This document shows, in pieces, positions 34,353 through 43,846 of a DNA stretch of 64,000 bases. Origin of the DNA: an uncultured Bryobacterales bacterium (GTDB taxonomy: Bacteria; Acidobacteriota; Terriglobia; Bryobacterales; UBA6623); assembly GCA_958295955.1 (NCBI GenBank), contig OY282420.1, positions 1,812,435-1,876,434 on the forward strand, in the 5' to 3' direction. A program made the translations under genes and the position numbers. Each line of letters opens with the position of its first letter. Positions within the stretch are counted from its first letter, which is position 1. The notes under the pieces are model-generated. The model saw nothing but the letters and a program-made list of their open reading frames with translations. It did not search any database and had not been told where the DNA came from.

Positions 34353-34580
34353 CTAACCGCCTCCGACGAAGTGGACAATTTCAATTGTATCGCCGTCTTC
34401 GAGGATGCGGCAATCCCAATCGCTGCGTTTGACGATTTCGCGGTTGCGCTCGACGGCGACCGCTTCGGCGTCCAGTCCGAGTTCAAAAATCAGGGACTGT
34501 ACCGTTGCGCCGGCCGCCGCCGGGCGCGCCGCGCCGTTGACGGCGATCGTGACGGCGAGCGGAGTTGACGAGCGTTCCAT
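34353..34580 (-). CDS. thiS: Sulfur carrier protein ThiS
   Basis: The ATG at 34580 gives 75 residues of the ubiquitin-like fold. It reads VTIAVNGAARPAAAGATVQS, then VAVERNREIVKRSDWDCRIL, and ends EDGDTIEIVHFVGGG. The C-terminal glycines are adenylylated and then thiocarboxylated to deliver sulfur for the thiazole of thiamin. No thiG, thiF or thiO lies nearby, so the gene is an orphan at this locus. A related sulfur-carrier role is possible. Confidence 0.85.
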   Translation of the reverse strand: MERSSTPLAVTIAVNGAARPAAAGATVQSLIFELGLDAEAVAVERNREIVKRSDWDCRILEDGDTIEIVHFVGGG

Positions 34581-34842
34581 CGCGGCAGGCACAACTCGGA
34601 TTATAGAAGAACAACGAAGTCCGCGCGCGCTCTTCGCCCGGCGCTGCAGCCAATGGCGGCCGGCTCCGTAAGGGGCTACAATGAAAAGTCAGGGCAGGCA
34701 GTTCGGGAATTCCAAGCAATGTCTTGCGTGGTTGCCTGTAGCCCCCATTCTCGAGGAGCTTTTACCCCGCCACGTCGGCAGCCCGGAGCGGCGTCAGGTC
34801 GATCCCCCGAAATCAACCGCAACTCGAAAAACAAACGGATTC

Positions 34843-36216
34843 ATGGGGCTTCACAAAATCGACAAGGGGCTTGACTTGCCAATCACAGGCGAGCCGCAAC
34901 AGACGATCGACTCGGGCGCCGCTCCCAGCCATGCAGCCTTGCTGGCTGCGGACTATGTCGGCATGAAGCCGACCATGCTCGTCTCCGTAGGCGATGACGT
35001 GCGCCGGGGCCAACCGGTATTCGAAGACAAAAAAACGCCGGGCGTGATTTACACGGCCCCAGCCGGCGGCAGGGTCGCCGCGATCAACCGCGGAGAGCGG
35101 CGGGCGTTTCAATCGCTGGTGATCGAGCTCGACCGCAGCGAGCTCGCCGGGGGGCGCGATAGCGTCGCCTTCGACGCCTACAGCGGCAAGCATCCCGCGG
35201 AACTATCGGGCGGCGCAGTCCGCAATCTGCTGGTGGAGTCGGGCCTTTGGACGGCATTGCGCACCCGGCCTTTCGGCAAGGTTCCGGAGATCGCCGCCAA
35301 GCCCCACTCGATCTTCGTCACGGCCATCGACACCAATCCGCTGGCGCCCTCCGTTGACGTGGCGCTGCGCGGACGCGAGGAATACTTCGCCCAGGGATTG
35401 GCGGCTGTCGGCAAGGTTGCCGAGCCTGCCGTCGTTTACGTTTGCAAGGCTCCCGGCAGCGCGGTCGGCGCGCCCGCGGAGGGCAATTTCAGCGAAGAAA
35501 CATTCAGCGGGCCGCACCCCAGCGGAACCGCGGGCGTCCACATTCATCTGTTGGACCCGGTGGACCTCAACAAGCAGGTCTGGCATGTCGATTATCAGGA
35601 CGTCATCGCGATAGGCAGGCTGTTCGCCGGCGGCGCGCTCGACGTGGAGCGCATCGTATCGCTGGCCGGCCCCGCCGTCGAGCGGCCGCGGCTGCTGCGG
35701 ACGCGCCTCGGCGCCTCGACCGCGTCGCTCACGAACCGCGAACTCAAAAACGGAGAAGCGCGCATCGTCTCCGGTTCGGTGCTCTCCGGCCGGACGGCCT
35801 CGGGCGACGTCTTCGGCTACCTGGGGCGCTACCATTCGCAGATCTCGGTGCTTGCCGAGGCGCGCGGCCGGGATTTCCTGGGCTGGCTCTCGCCCGGCGC
35901 CGGCGCCTATTCGATCGCCAATGTATTTCTCTCGAAACTGATGCCCGGCAAGAAATTCGACTTCACCACCTCGGCGAACGGCTCTCTCCGGGCAATGACG
36001 CCCATCGGCTTGTACGAAAAGGTGATGCCGATGGACATCCTGCCCGCTCCCTTGCTGCGGGCATTGCTCGTTGCCGACGAAGAGCGGGCGCAGGAGCTCG
36101 GCGCGCTGGAGCTCTGCGAGGAAGACGTAGCTCTGTGCTCGTTCGTCTCGCCCGGCAAGGCCGACTACGGGCCGCTGCTGCGCCAAGTCCTGACCAAAAT
36201 CGAGAAGGAAGGCTGA
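34843..36216 (+). CDS. nqrA: Na+-translocating NADH:quinone reductase subunit A
   Basis: The ATG at 34843 ([18 protein letters not shown]) matches NqrA. The 457-residue protein has the RnfC-like barrel-sandwich start and NqrA segments [73 protein letters not shown] and KMPG-like [20 protein letters not shown]. NqrA is the cytoplasmic, quinone-associated subunit of the Na+-NQR pump. It is the first of eight collinear genes. The frame stays open upstream to 34681 but lacks conservation there. Confidence 0.95.
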   Translation: MGLHKIDKGLDLPITGEPQQTIDSGAAPSHAALLAADYVGMKPTMLVSVGDDVRRGQPVFEDKKTPGVIYTAPAGGRVAAINRGERRAFQSLVIELDRSELAGGRDSVAFDAYSGKHPAELSGGAVRNLLVESGLWTALRTRPFGKVPEIAAKPHSIFVTAIDTNPLAPSVDVALRGREEYFAQGLAAVGKVAEPAVVYVCKAPGSAVGAPAEGNFSEETFSGPHPSGTAGVHIHLLDPVDLNKQVWHVDYQDVIAIGRLFAGGALDVERIVSLAGPAVERPRLLRTRLGASTASLTNRELKNGEARIVSGSVLSGRTASGDVFGYLGRYHSQISVLAEARGRDFLGWLSPGAGAYSIANVFLSKLMPGKKFDFTTSANGSLRAMTPIGLYEKVMPMDILPAPLLRALLVADEERAQELGALELCEEDVALCSFVSPGKADYGPLLRQVLTKIEKEG

Positions 36217-36251
36217 CTCGATAACCCGCCGCACTCAGAAACCGCAATCTC

Positions 36252-37469
36252 ATGCGCGCATTTCTCGATTCCATAGGCAAAAAATTCGAAGCGGGCGGCC
36301 CCTTCGAAAAACTCTATCCGCTGTACGAGGCGGCCGACACGTTTCTCTACACGCCCGGCACGGTCACGCGCGGCGCGGCGCACGTCCGCGACGGCCTCGA
36401 CCTCAAGCGGGTCATGTTTACGGTCGCTTTCGCCCTGCTGCCCTGCGCGTTCATGGCCATGTACAACACCGGCTACCAAGCGCACCTGGCGATCGCGGGC
36501 GGCGCCCTGCCGCTCGACGCCTGGCAGACCGGCGCGATGCAAGCGCTCGGACTGGGCGCGTTCGACCCCAACGATCCGCTTGCCTGCATGCTTCATGGGG
36601 CGCTCTACTACCTGCCCGTGCTACTCGTGACGTTCGCCGTCGGCGGCAATTGCGAGGCGCTGTTCGCAGTCGTTCGCAAGCACGAAATCAACGAGGGCTT
36701 CCTGGTGACCGGGATGCTCTTCCCGCTGGTGTTGCCGCCCACGATTCCACTCTGGCAGGCGGCGCTCGGCATTGCCTTCGGCGTGATTATCGGCAAGGAA
36801 ATTTTCGGCGGCACCGGGATGAACATCCTCAACCCGGCGCTGACCTCGCGGGCGTTCCTCTTCTTCGGTTATCCGGCTTACATTTCGGGCGACCGCGTCT
36901 GGGTCGCGGCGGACACTTCCGTGGACGGCGCGAGCGGCGCGACCTGGCTGGCCAATGCCGCAGTCTCGGGGCCCGAGGCGTTGGCCTCCGCGGCAATTAC
37001 CTGGCGGGATGCGTTTCTCGGCTTCATCCCCGGATCGATGGGCGAAACCTCGACGCTCGCCTGCCTGATCGGCGCGGCGGTGCTGATCGTTTCGGGCATC
37101 GGCTCCTGGCGCATCATGCTCAGCGCCGCCGCCGGGTCGTTTCTGATGGTTCAGGTCTTGAACGCCGCCGGCTCGACGACCAACCCGTTGATGAACGTGC
37201 CCTTCGAATGGCACGTCGTCCTGGGCGGCTGGGCGTTCGGATTGGTGTTCATGGCCACCGACCCGGTTACGGCGGCGCACACCGACACCGGCCGCTACAT
37301 CTACGGCTTCTCGATCGGCGTCCTGGCAATTTTGATCCGCGTAATCAACCCGGCGTACCCTGAAGGAATGATGCTCGCCATTCTATTCATGAATCTTTTT
37401 GCGGCGTTCATCGATCATCTCGTCGTGCGCGCCAACATCAAGCGCAGGAAGGCGCGGTATGCGGCATAG
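36252..37469 (+). CDS. nqrB: Na+-NQR subunit B (FMN-carrying membrane subunit)
   Basis: The 405-residue protein has many membrane helices and the NqrB/RnfD signature. It includes PFEKLYPLYEAADTFLYTPG, RDGLDLKRVMFTVAFALLPC, GFLVTGMLFPLVLPPTIPLW, FGGTGMNILNPALTSRAFLF and the covalent-FMN site DGASGATWLAN (S-G-A-T). HVVLGGWAFGLVFMATDPVT also fits. NqrB holds covalent FMN and riboflavin and forms part of the Na+ path. The nqrC start lies inside its last codons. Confidence 0.96.
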   Translation: MRAFLDSIGKKFEAGGPFEKLYPLYEAADTFLYTPGTVTRGAAHVRDGLDLKRVMFTVAFALLPCAFMAMYNTGYQAHLAIAGGALPLDAWQTGAMQALGLGAFDPNDPLACMLHGALYYLPVLLVTFAVGGNCEALFAVVRKHEINEGFLVTGMLFPLVLPPTIPLWQAALGIAFGVIIGKEIFGGTGMNILNPALTSRAFLFFGYPAYISGDRVWVAADTSVDGASGATWLANAAVSGPEALASAAITWRDAFLGFIPGSMGETSTLACLIGAAVLIVSGIGSWRIMLSAAAGSFLMVQVLNAAGSTTNPLMNVPFEWHVVLGGWAFGLVFMATDPVTAAHTDTGRYIYGFSIGVLAILIRVINPAYPEGMMLAILFMNLFAAFIDHLVVRANIKRRKARYAA

Positions 37470-38229
37470 CGCTGCCTATACCGTCTTTTTCGCCGGCGCG
37501 GTGTGCATCGTTTGCGCGGTGCTGGTTTCGAGCTCGGCGGTTTCGTTGAGCGAGCGCCAGGAGCTCAACGCGCTACTCGACAAGCAGAAAAACGTGCTCT
37601 ACGCAGCCGGCCTGGCCCAGTCGGGCGAACCGCTCGGCCGCGATGAAATTCTGAAGCGCTTCGCAAACGTGCGGGCGGTCGTGATCGATCTTGCGACAGG
37701 GGAAGAGACGGATATCGATCCGACGACATTCGATCAAGCGAAAGCCGCCGCCGATCCGGCGACGAGCCGCGAAGCTCCGGCGAACCGCTCGGCGATCAAG
37801 CGGGTCCCCCATCACGCTCTGGTCTATCACGTGCTGGAGAACGGCGAAACGTCGATGTGCGTCATACCCATCGAAGGCTACGGCCTGTGGTCGACTCTCT
37901 ACGGTTTTCTGGCAATCGGACGCGACGGCAACACGATTCGGGGTTTGACTTTCTACCAGCACGGCGAAACACCCGGCCTGGGCGGCGAGGTCGACAACCC
38001 CAAATGGAAAGCCCTGTGGCCCGGCCGCAGCGCCTATGACGACGCGGGCAACCCGGCGATTCGAGTGGTCAAGGGCAACGCGGGGAATGCGCAAGAGACG
38101 CCGCACCAGGTGGACGGGCTGTCCGGAGCGACGATCACCAGCAACGGCGTCAGCACGATGCTGGAGTTCTGGCTCGGCGAGCAGGGCTTCCGCAAATATC
38201 TTCAGAGATTTCAAGAGGGACAGGTCTGA
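37459..38229 (+). CDS. nqrC: Na+-NQR subunit C (covalent FMN)
   Basis: The ATG at 37459 overlaps nqrB by 11 bp and gives 256 residues. One N-terminal membrane helix ([20 protein letters not shown]) is followed by the periplasmic FMN domain. Diagnostic segments are [40 protein letters not shown] and the flavinylation site [17 protein letters not shown], where threonine carries FMN. Attachment is done by the ApbE encoded downstream. The stop overlaps the nqrD ATG (TGATG). Confidence 0.96.
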   Translation: MRHSAAYTVFFAGAVCIVCAVLVSSSAVSLSERQELNALLDKQKNVLYAAGLAQSGEPLGRDEILKRFANVRAVVIDLATGEETDIDPTTFDQAKAAADPATSREAPANRSAIKRVPHHALVYHVLENGETSMCVIPIEGYGLWSTLYGFLAIGRDGNTIRGLTFYQHGETPGLGGEVDNPKWKALWPGRSAYDDAGNPAIRVVKGNAGNAQETPHQVDGLSGATITSNGVSTMLEFWLGEQGFRKYLQRFQEGQV

Positions 38230-38855
38230 TGGCATCCGCGGCAAGAACCACGTTCGTCGATCCGCTCTTCGAAAACAATCCGATCGCGCTGCAGGTGCTG
38301 GGCATCTGCTCGGCGCTGGCGGTAACCACAAAGCTCGAGACCGCCGCGGTGATGTGTCTGGCGGTGATCAGCGTCCTGGCGCTGTCGAATCTGTCGATCA
38401 GCCTGCTGCGCAACTTCATCCCCGGCAACATCCGCATCATCGTGCAGTTGACGATCATCGCCTCGCTGGTGATCGTCACCGACCAGATCTTGAAGGCGTA
38501 CCTTTTCGAGATCAGCAAGCAGCTTTCGGTGTTTGTCGGGCTGATTATCACCAACTGCATCATCATGGGCCGGGCGGAAGCCTTCGCCATGCAGAACGGG
38601 CCGATCATGAGCCTGCTCGACGGCCTCGGCAACGGGCTCGGATACAGCGTCATTCTGATGGCGACGGCGTTTCTCCGCGAGTTGTTCAGCCAGGGCAAGC
38701 TCTTCGGGACCACCGTTCTGACCACGGCCAACGACGGCGGCTGGTACGTTCCCAACGGATTGCTCGGCCTGTCCGCCGGCGCGTTCTTCATCATCGGGCT
38801 GTTTATCTGGGCGTTGCGCACCTGGAAGTCCGATCAGGTCGAGGAAGAGGGGTAG
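38229..38855 (+). CDS. nqrD: Na+-NQR subunit D
   Basis: The 208-residue, mostly hydrophobic protein has about six helices. NqrD/RnfE segments are [60 protein letters not shown] and [20 protein letters not shown]. With NqrE it forms the inverted membrane pair that binds an iron centre through conserved cysteines. Translation is coupled to nqrC by a one-base overlap. Confidence 0.96.
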   Translation: MASAARTTFVDPLFENNPIALQVLGICSALAVTTKLETAAVMCLAVISVLALSNLSISLLRNFIPGNIRIIVQLTIIASLVIVTDQILKAYLFEISKQLSVFVGLIITNCIIMGRAEAFAMQNGPIMSLLDGLGNGLGYSVILMATAFLRELFSQGKLFGTTVLTTANDGGWYVPNGLLGLSAGAFFIIGLFIWALRTWKSDQVEEEG

Positions 38856-38859
38856 AACG

Positions 38860-39474
38860 ATGGAACAGTATCTGAATCTCGCGGTCAGGGCCGTTTTTGT
38901 CGAGAACATGGCGCTGGCGCTCTTTCTCGGCATGTGCTCGTTTCTGGCCTGCTCGAAGAAGGTGGCCACGGGCATCGGGCTCGGCGCCGCGGTCGTTTTC
39001 GTGCAGTCCGTAACCGTGCCGATGAACAATCTGATCCACCACTATCTGCTGAACGACGGCGCGCTGGCCTGGATCAGCCCCGAGTTGGCGCAATACGACC
39101 TGTCGTTCCTCGGGTTTCTGTGCTACATCGGCACAATCGCCGCGATGGTGCAAATCGTCGAGATGACGCTGGACCGCTACTTCCCCGCGTTGTATGCGGC
39201 GCTTGGCGTGTTCCTGCCGCTCATCGCGGTCAACTGCGCCATTCTGGGCGGCTCGCTGCTGATGGTCCAGCGCGACTATACCTTGGCCGAGAGCGCCGTG
39301 TTCGGGTTCGGCTCGGGCGTCGGCTGGGCGCTGGCGGTCATCGCCCTGGCTTCGATCCGCGAGCGGATGCGCTACAGCAACGTTCCCCAGGGCCTGCGGG
39401 GGCTGGGCATGACGTTTATCCTGACCGGCCTGATGGCCATTGGCTTCATGGCCTTCGGCGGGATTCAACTATAG
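38860..39474 (+). CDS. nqrE: Na+-NQR subunit E
   Basis: The 204-residue six-helix protein starts 4 bp after nqrD. It shows [77 protein letters not shown] and the C-terminal [19 protein letters not shown]. It is the partner of NqrD, and the cysteines in the SFLACSKK and AVNCAILGG segments help hold the membrane iron centre. Confidence 0.96.
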   Translation: MEQYLNLAVRAVFVENMALALFLGMCSFLACSKKVATGIGLGAAVVFVQSVTVPMNNLIHHYLLNDGALAWISPELAQYDLSFLGFLCYIGTIAAMVQIVEMTLDRYFPALYAALGVFLPLIAVNCAILGGSLLMVQRDYTLAESAVFGFGSGVGWALAVIALASIRERMRYSNVPQGLRGLGMTFILTGLMAIGFMAFGGIQL

Positions 39475-39498
39475 ACCGAGGCGCCGGGTTCAACAATC

Positions 39499-40728
39499 AT
39501 GGACACCATTTTTCTCGGAGTCTTCATGTTCACGATCGTCATCCTGACGCTTGTGGCCGTGCTGATGGCCGCGAAGAACAAGCTTGTGGACGGCGGGGAC
39601 GTCAACATCGCCATCAACGGCGACCCGGCTCATACGCTGACCGTGCCTTCCGGCGGCACGCTGCTCGGCGTCCTGGCCAACAACAAAATCTTTATCCCCT
39701 CGGCCTGCGGCGGCAAAGGGAGTTGCGGGGTCTGCAAGCTGGACGTGGTTTCCGGCGGCGGGGCGATACTGCCCACCGAGACGAACCACATCACGCGCGG
39801 CGAGGCGCGCCGGGGCTGCCGCCTGTCCTGCCAAGTGAAAGTCAAGGGGGACATGGATATCCGCGTCCCCGCCGAAGTGTTCTCGGTCAAACGCTGGATG
39901 TGCGTCGTCCGCTCCAACGACAACGTCGCCACGTTCATCAAGGAATTGATCCTCGAACTGCCCCCGGGCGAAGCGGTTCCCTTCCGCGCGGGCGGCTACA
40001 TCCAGATCGCCTGCCCGCCGCACGTCGTCCGCTACAAGGACATGGACATCGGCGAGCAATACCGCGCGGACTGGGACAAGTTCAACTTATGGCAGTACGT
40101 CTCGCAGGTGGACGCGCCCGTGGAGCGGGCCTACTCGATGGCCAACTACCCCGAAGAGCGCGGCGTCATCATGTTGAACGTCCGCGTCGCCTCGCCGCCG
40201 CCGCGGGCGCTCAAGGGGACGCCTCCGGGCAAAATGTCGTCGTTCATCTTCAACCTGAAGCCCGGCGACAAGGTTGAGATTGCCGGTCCGTTCGGCGAGT
40301 TTTTCGCTCGAGACACCGATGCCGAGATGGTTTTCATCGGGGGCGGCGCGGGCATGGCGCCGATGCGCTCGCACATCTTCGATCAATTCAGGCGGCTGGC
40401 CACGAAACGCAAGGTGACGTTCTGGTACGGCGCGCGCAGCCTGCGCGAGGCTTTCTACATCGATCACTTCGACGCCCTCGCCGCGGAAAACGAAAACTTC
40501 GAATGGCGCCTGGCGTTGTCTGACCCGTTGCCCGAGGACAATTGGCAGGGCTACACCGGCTTCATCCACCAGGTTCTGCTCGACAACTACCTGCAAGATC
40601 ACCCCGCGCCGGAAGACTGCGAATACTACATCTGCGGGCCGCCGCCGATGATGACGGCCTGCTTCAACATGCTCGACAGCCTGGGCGTCGAGCCCCAAAA
40701 CATCCTCTTCGACGACTTCGGCGGGTAA
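39499..40728 (+). CDS. nqrF: Na+-NQR subunit F (NADH dehydrogenase, FAD and 2Fe-2S)
   Basis: The 409-residue subunit takes electrons from NADH. It has an N-terminal helix ([20 protein letters not shown]). The plant-type 2Fe-2S domain has cysteines in [20 protein letters not shown] and [12 protein letters not shown]. The FAD site is [13 protein letters not shown], and the NADH domain contains [36 protein letters not shown] and [20 protein letters not shown]. All catalytic parts are present. It follows nqrE after 24 bp. Confidence 0.97.
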   Translation: MDTIFLGVFMFTIVILTLVAVLMAAKNKLVDGGDVNIAINGDPAHTLTVPSGGTLLGVLANNKIFIPSACGGKGSCGVCKLDVVSGGGAILPTETNHITRGEARRGCRLSCQVKVKGDMDIRVPAEVFSVKRWMCVVRSNDNVATFIKELILELPPGEAVPFRAGGYIQIACPPHVVRYKDMDIGEQYRADWDKFNLWQYVSQVDAPVERAYSMANYPEERGVIMLNVRVASPPPRALKGTPPGKMSSFIFNLKPGDKVEIAGPFGEFFARDTDAEMVFIGGGAGMAPMRSHIFDQFRRLATKRKVTFWYGARSLREAFYIDHFDALAAENENFEWRLALSDPLPEDNWQGYTGFIHQVLLDNYLQDHPAPEDCEYYICGPPPMMTACFNMLDSLGVEPQNILFDDFGG

Positions 40729-40736
40729 CCGCTCCC

Positions 40737-41771
40737 ATGCCGATTCGCCGACGGCTGCGCGCGGCGCTTGCCTTGAGCGCGATGCTGTGGACGGCCTGCG
40801 GCCAAGCGCCGCCCGCCGCGCTGCACGTGTTTCAAGGCAGCGCGATGGGGACGCGCTACAACGTCTCCGTCGTTGCCGCCAAGCCTCTCGACGGAGAACG
40901 CCTGCGGGCAGCCGTCGAAGGCGAGCTCAACCGCGTGGACCGCGCGATGTCCACTTATCGGGACGACTCGGAGTTGTCCCGTTTCAACCGGCACGCATCG
41001 ACCGAGCCGTTTCTGCTGAGCGCCGAGACTTTCGCCGTATTCGCCGCCGCGCAGGCGGTCAGCGAGGCTTCCGGCGGCGCATTCGATATCACCGTCGGGC
41101 CGCTGGTCAGAGCGTGGGGCTTCGGCCCCGCAAAGCCTGCGGCGCCCCCCGACCCGGAAACGATCGCGTCGCTGCCGGCGAGCGCCGGCTGGGAGCATCT
41201 CGTGCTGGACCCCGAACAACGGTCCGCGCGCAAGATGCTGCCCGGCATCGAATGCGATCTGTCGGCAATCGCCAAGGGCCGCGCGGTGGACCTCGCAGCG
41301 GAAGCCCTGTCCCGTCTCGGCCACGACAACCACCTGGTCGAGGTCGGCGGGGAAGTCCGCGCAAGCGGGCTGAACGGCGCCGGAAAACCGTGGCGCATCG
41401 GCATCGAAAGGCCGGACGGCAAGGGCCGCGGCGTTCAGCGCATCCTGCCGCTCAGCGGCAACGCGATGGCGACTTCCGGCGACTACCGCAACTTCCGCGA
41501 GATCGACGGCAAGCGTTACGCGCACGTAATCGACCCGCGCAGCGGACTGCCGGCGGCACACCGCGCGGCTTCGGTCACGGTGCTCCATCGCAGCGCCATG
41601 TGGGCCGACGCCTACGCCACCGCCCTGCTGACGCTCGGCGCAACCGCCGGGCTCGAGCTCGCCGAGCGCGAGGGGCTGGCCGCGCTCTTTCTGCTGCGCC
41701 GCGCAGACGGAGGCTTCGACGAACTTGCTTCTCCGGCCTTCGATGCGACAATAAGAGCGGAGCGGCCGTAA
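40737..41771 (+). CDS. apbE: FAD:protein FMN transferase lipoprotein
   Basis: The ATG at 40737 gives 344 residues with a lipoprotein signal (LRAALALSAMLWTACG, lipobox-like WTAC). ApbE motifs are GSAMGTRYNVSVV, NRVDRAMSTYRDDSELSRFN, GGAFDITVGPLVRAWGFGP, DLSAIAKGRAVDLAAEAL, NHLVEVGGEVRASGLN and SGDYRNFREIDGKRYAHVID. ApbE transfers FMN from FAD to the SGAT threonines of NqrB and NqrC on the periplasmic side. It starts 8 bp after nqrF. Confidence 0.95.
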   Translation: MPIRRRLRAALALSAMLWTACGQAPPAALHVFQGSAMGTRYNVSVVAAKPLDGERLRAAVEGELNRVDRAMSTYRDDSELSRFNRHASTEPFLLSAETFAVFAAAQAVSEASGGAFDITVGPLVRAWGFGPAKPAAPPDPETIASLPASAGWEHLVLDPEQRSARKMLPGIECDLSAIAKGRAVDLAAEALSRLGHDNHLVEVGGEVRASGLNGAGKPWRIGIERPDGKGRGVQRILPLSGNAMATSGDYRNFREIDGKRYAHVIDPRSGLPAAHRAASVTVLHRSAMWADAYATALLTLGATAGLELAEREGLAALFLLRRADGGFDELASPAFDATIRAERP

Positions 41772-41956
41772 TGCTGTTGGTCCTCAGCATCGCACTCATT
41801 GCCGGCGCGATGGCCGTCATGGCCGTGGGCCTGATCTTCAAGAACCGCTGCCTGCGCGGTTCCTGCGGCGGCGCCGAAGTTTTCGACGCCGAAGGCGAGC
41901 CGCTGACCTGCGGCGCCTGCCCCAAGCGCAAGGAACGCGAACGCCTCCCCGCGTAA
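41771..41956 (+). CDS. nqrM: Na+-NQR maturation protein NqrM
   Basis: The 61-residue protein overlaps the apbE stop by one base (TAATG). An N-terminal helix (LLVLSIALIAGAMAVMAVGL) precedes a cysteine-rich tail: CLRGSCGG and LTCGACPKRK, four cysteines in the DUF539/NqrM pattern. NqrM is needed to deliver iron to the NqrD/E cysteine site. It completes a full nqrABCDEF-apbE-nqrM operon. Confidence 0.9.
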   Translation: MLLVLSIALIAGAMAVMAVGLIFKNRCLRGSCGGAEVFDAEGEPLTCGACPKRKERERLPA

Positions 41957-42005
41957 AAATACCCGGCCTCCGGCCGCGCTTGCCGCAGCCGAAGACCGGG
42001 TTTTC
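41955..42005. terminator. Probable bidirectional terminator
   Basis: ACCCGG (41961-41966) pairs with CCGGGT (41996-42001), the 3' arm running into TTTT. The 5' arm is preceded by AAAAAT, and inner GC pairing is possible. It sits between the convergent nqrM and amtB genes, so either strand could use it. The stem is short and interrupted. Confidence 0.5.
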
Positions 42006-42035
42006 TCCAAATAGGCGCTCGGTTCCGAACGCGAA

Positions 42036-43436
42036 TCAGTCGTTGGGGCCGGTATATGCGCCGCCCGATACGACGAAGTCGGGATACGCGCTCGAGCCGT
42101 GCTCGCTGTAGTCGAGACCCGCGCGTTCTGCTTCTTCGCTGACCCGCAGGCCAACCGTCGCCTTCACGATCTTGAACAGAATGAAGGCCGTGCCGAACGT
42201 CCAGACGAAGCAGGCCACGATGCCGGTCAACTGAATCCCGAGCTGGCTTATCAAGCTGTACTCCGGATCGCCGGTGAACAGCGCCTCGTTCAAGAGGGCG
42301 CAAGCCAACGTTCCCCACACGCCGCAAAGGCCGTGTACCGAGATGGCGCCCACCGGATCGTCAACCTTCATCCGGTCGAAGAACAGCACGCCGCAGACCA
42401 CCAGGCAGCCCGCGACCAAGCCGACGATGATTGCGCCCAACGGCGTCACGATGTCGCAGGGAGCAGTAATGCCGACCAAGCCGGCCAGCACGCCGTTGAG
42501 CGTCATGCCGATATCGGGTTTCTCGAATTTTCTCCAGGAAACGAACATCGCGGCAACGGCGCCGGCGCAAGCGGCGAGGAAGGTGTTGACGGCGATGCGC
42601 GCGATCGTGCCGTCCGCGGTCGTCGTCGAGCCGGCGTTGAATCCGAACCAGCCGAGAAACAGGATGAAGACGCCCAGAGCGGCCATCGTCATGCTGTGGC
42701 CCGGGATCGGACGCGCCCGGCCTTTCGCATCGAACTTGCCGATGCGCGGACCGACCACGATGGCTCCCGCCAACGCCGCCCAGGCGCCCACCGAGTGAAC
42801 GACCGTCGAGCCGGCGAAATCGAGAAATCCCATGTTCGCCAACCAGGCGCCCGATTGATCGCTGAGCAGCAGCGTACCCCAGGCCCAGTGACCGAAAACG
42901 GGATAAATGACCGCCGAGATCACGACGGAATAAATCAAGTAGCCCCTGAACTTGGTGCGCTCGGCCATCGCGCCGGAAACGATCGTCGCGGCGGTCGCGG
43001 CGAACACCACCTGGAACATCCAGAACGTGTATTCCCACTGCCCGTCGGCGGTTCCGTTGTCCGGCGAGAGAAAGAAGTGGTCGCCGCCGACATAGACCGC
43101 CGTGCTGGCGCCGAACATCAGCCCGAACCCGAGCGCCCAGTAACTCAAGGCGCCGAGCGACATGTCGAGCATGTTCTTCATCATGATGTGCGCGGCGCTC
43201 TTCGCCCGCGTGAATCCCGATTCGACAAAAGCAAAGCCGGCCTGCATCCAAAACACCAGGCAAGCGGCCAGCAGCGTCCACAAAATATTGGCGTGCGTCT
43301 GCACCATCTCGATCGCGGCCTGCAAATCCTCGGTCGACGCCTCCTGCGCGCACAGCGCCGGCGCGGCCAAAACCGCCGTCGCGGCCGCTTGAGCCGGTTT
43401 TCCGAATGCCGCCCGCTTCATCAATCCCTTTAACAT
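42036..43436 (-). CDS. amtB: Ammonium transporter (Amt family)
   Basis: The ATG at 43436 follows a GGAG ribosome site and gives 466 residues. An N-terminal signal-like segment (AQAAATAVLAAPALC) precedes eleven or so membrane helices. Amt hallmarks are FWMQAGFAFVESGFTRAKSA, FQVVFAATAATIVSGAMAER, DFAGSTVVHSVGAWAALAGA, FGFNAGSTTTADG and ISVHGLCGVWGTLACALLNE, including the twin pore histidines. It imports ammonium. No glnK lies beside it. The upstream region carries two palindrome-bearing direct repeats. Confidence 0.96.
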   Translation of the reverse strand: MLKGLMKRAAFGKPAQAAATAVLAAPALCAQEASTEDLQAAIEMVQTHANILWTLLAACLVFWMQAGFAFVESGFTRAKSAAHIMMKNMLDMSLGALSYWALGFGLMFGASTAVYVGGDHFFLSPDNGTADGQWEYTFWMFQVVFAATAATIVSGAMAERTKFRGYLIYSVVISAVIYPVFGHWAWGTLLLSDQSGAWLANMGFLDFAGSTVVHSVGAWAALAGAIVVGPRIGKFDAKGRARPIPGHSMTMAALGVFILFLGWFGFNAGSTTTADGTIARIAVNTFLAACAGAVAAMFVSWRKFEKPDIGMTLNGVLAGLVGITAPCDIVTPLGAIIVGLVAGCLVVCGVLFFDRMKVDDPVGAISVHGLCGVWGTLACALLNEALFTGDPEYSLISQLGIQLTGIVACFVWTFGTAFILFKIVKATVGLRVSEEAERAGLDYSEHGSSAYPDFVVSGGAYTGPND

Positions 43437-43529
43437 GCTTGGACTCCTAACCCTTCGCGCGAATGCGGCAACGCCGCCTCCCGCTTTCGCCTGCGATGAG
43501 CCGGCGGGGGCGCGCGAATCCACAATCGA

Positions 43530-43632
43530 AATTTCTTACGAAAACCCGACATCCCGGTCGGGGACGAAACGGCGGGCCGCCGACTGCGGCGGCGACCGAA
43601 TTCCCTGCGAGAACCCGACATCCGGGTCGGGA
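43530..43632 (-). repeat. Two 34-bp direct repeats with internal palindromes, upstream of amtB
   Basis: Units at 43530-43563 and 43599-43632 agree at 28 of 34 positions. Each holds CCCGAC-ATCC(C/G)G-GTCGGG, a 6-bp inverted repeat with a 6-bp centre. They lie 95-205 bp upstream of the amtB ATG, in the 410-bp amtB/mnmA divergent gap, and are separated by a GC-rich spacer. They could be paired regulator sites, RNA hairpins in the amtB leader, or a small palindromic element. Nothing else recognisable, including a gene, was seen in this gap. Confidence 0.6.
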
Positions 43633-43846
43633 GGCAAGGCTGCGAAAAGCGGCGGCCGGCAAAGCTCGGTCGAGCTTCGCCGATCCATTCGAACTCCGTT
43701 GAACGGGGCCGCCACTCTGCCCGTTATTGAAAATCAATATATCGAAAGCGCGGCGCGGCGCGGAAGCAAATAGTTTCTATAGGGCCTATAAACGGATTAG
43801 GGGCGATGCCGGCGGGCGCGCTAGGCTGAAGGAAGGGTAGGGAAAA

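Noticed and set aside
34843-40728. Rnf complex
   Set aside because: Subunit A is NqrA-like, subunit F has the FAD/NADH and plant-type 2Fe-2S domains, and there is no RnfB ferredoxin subunit.
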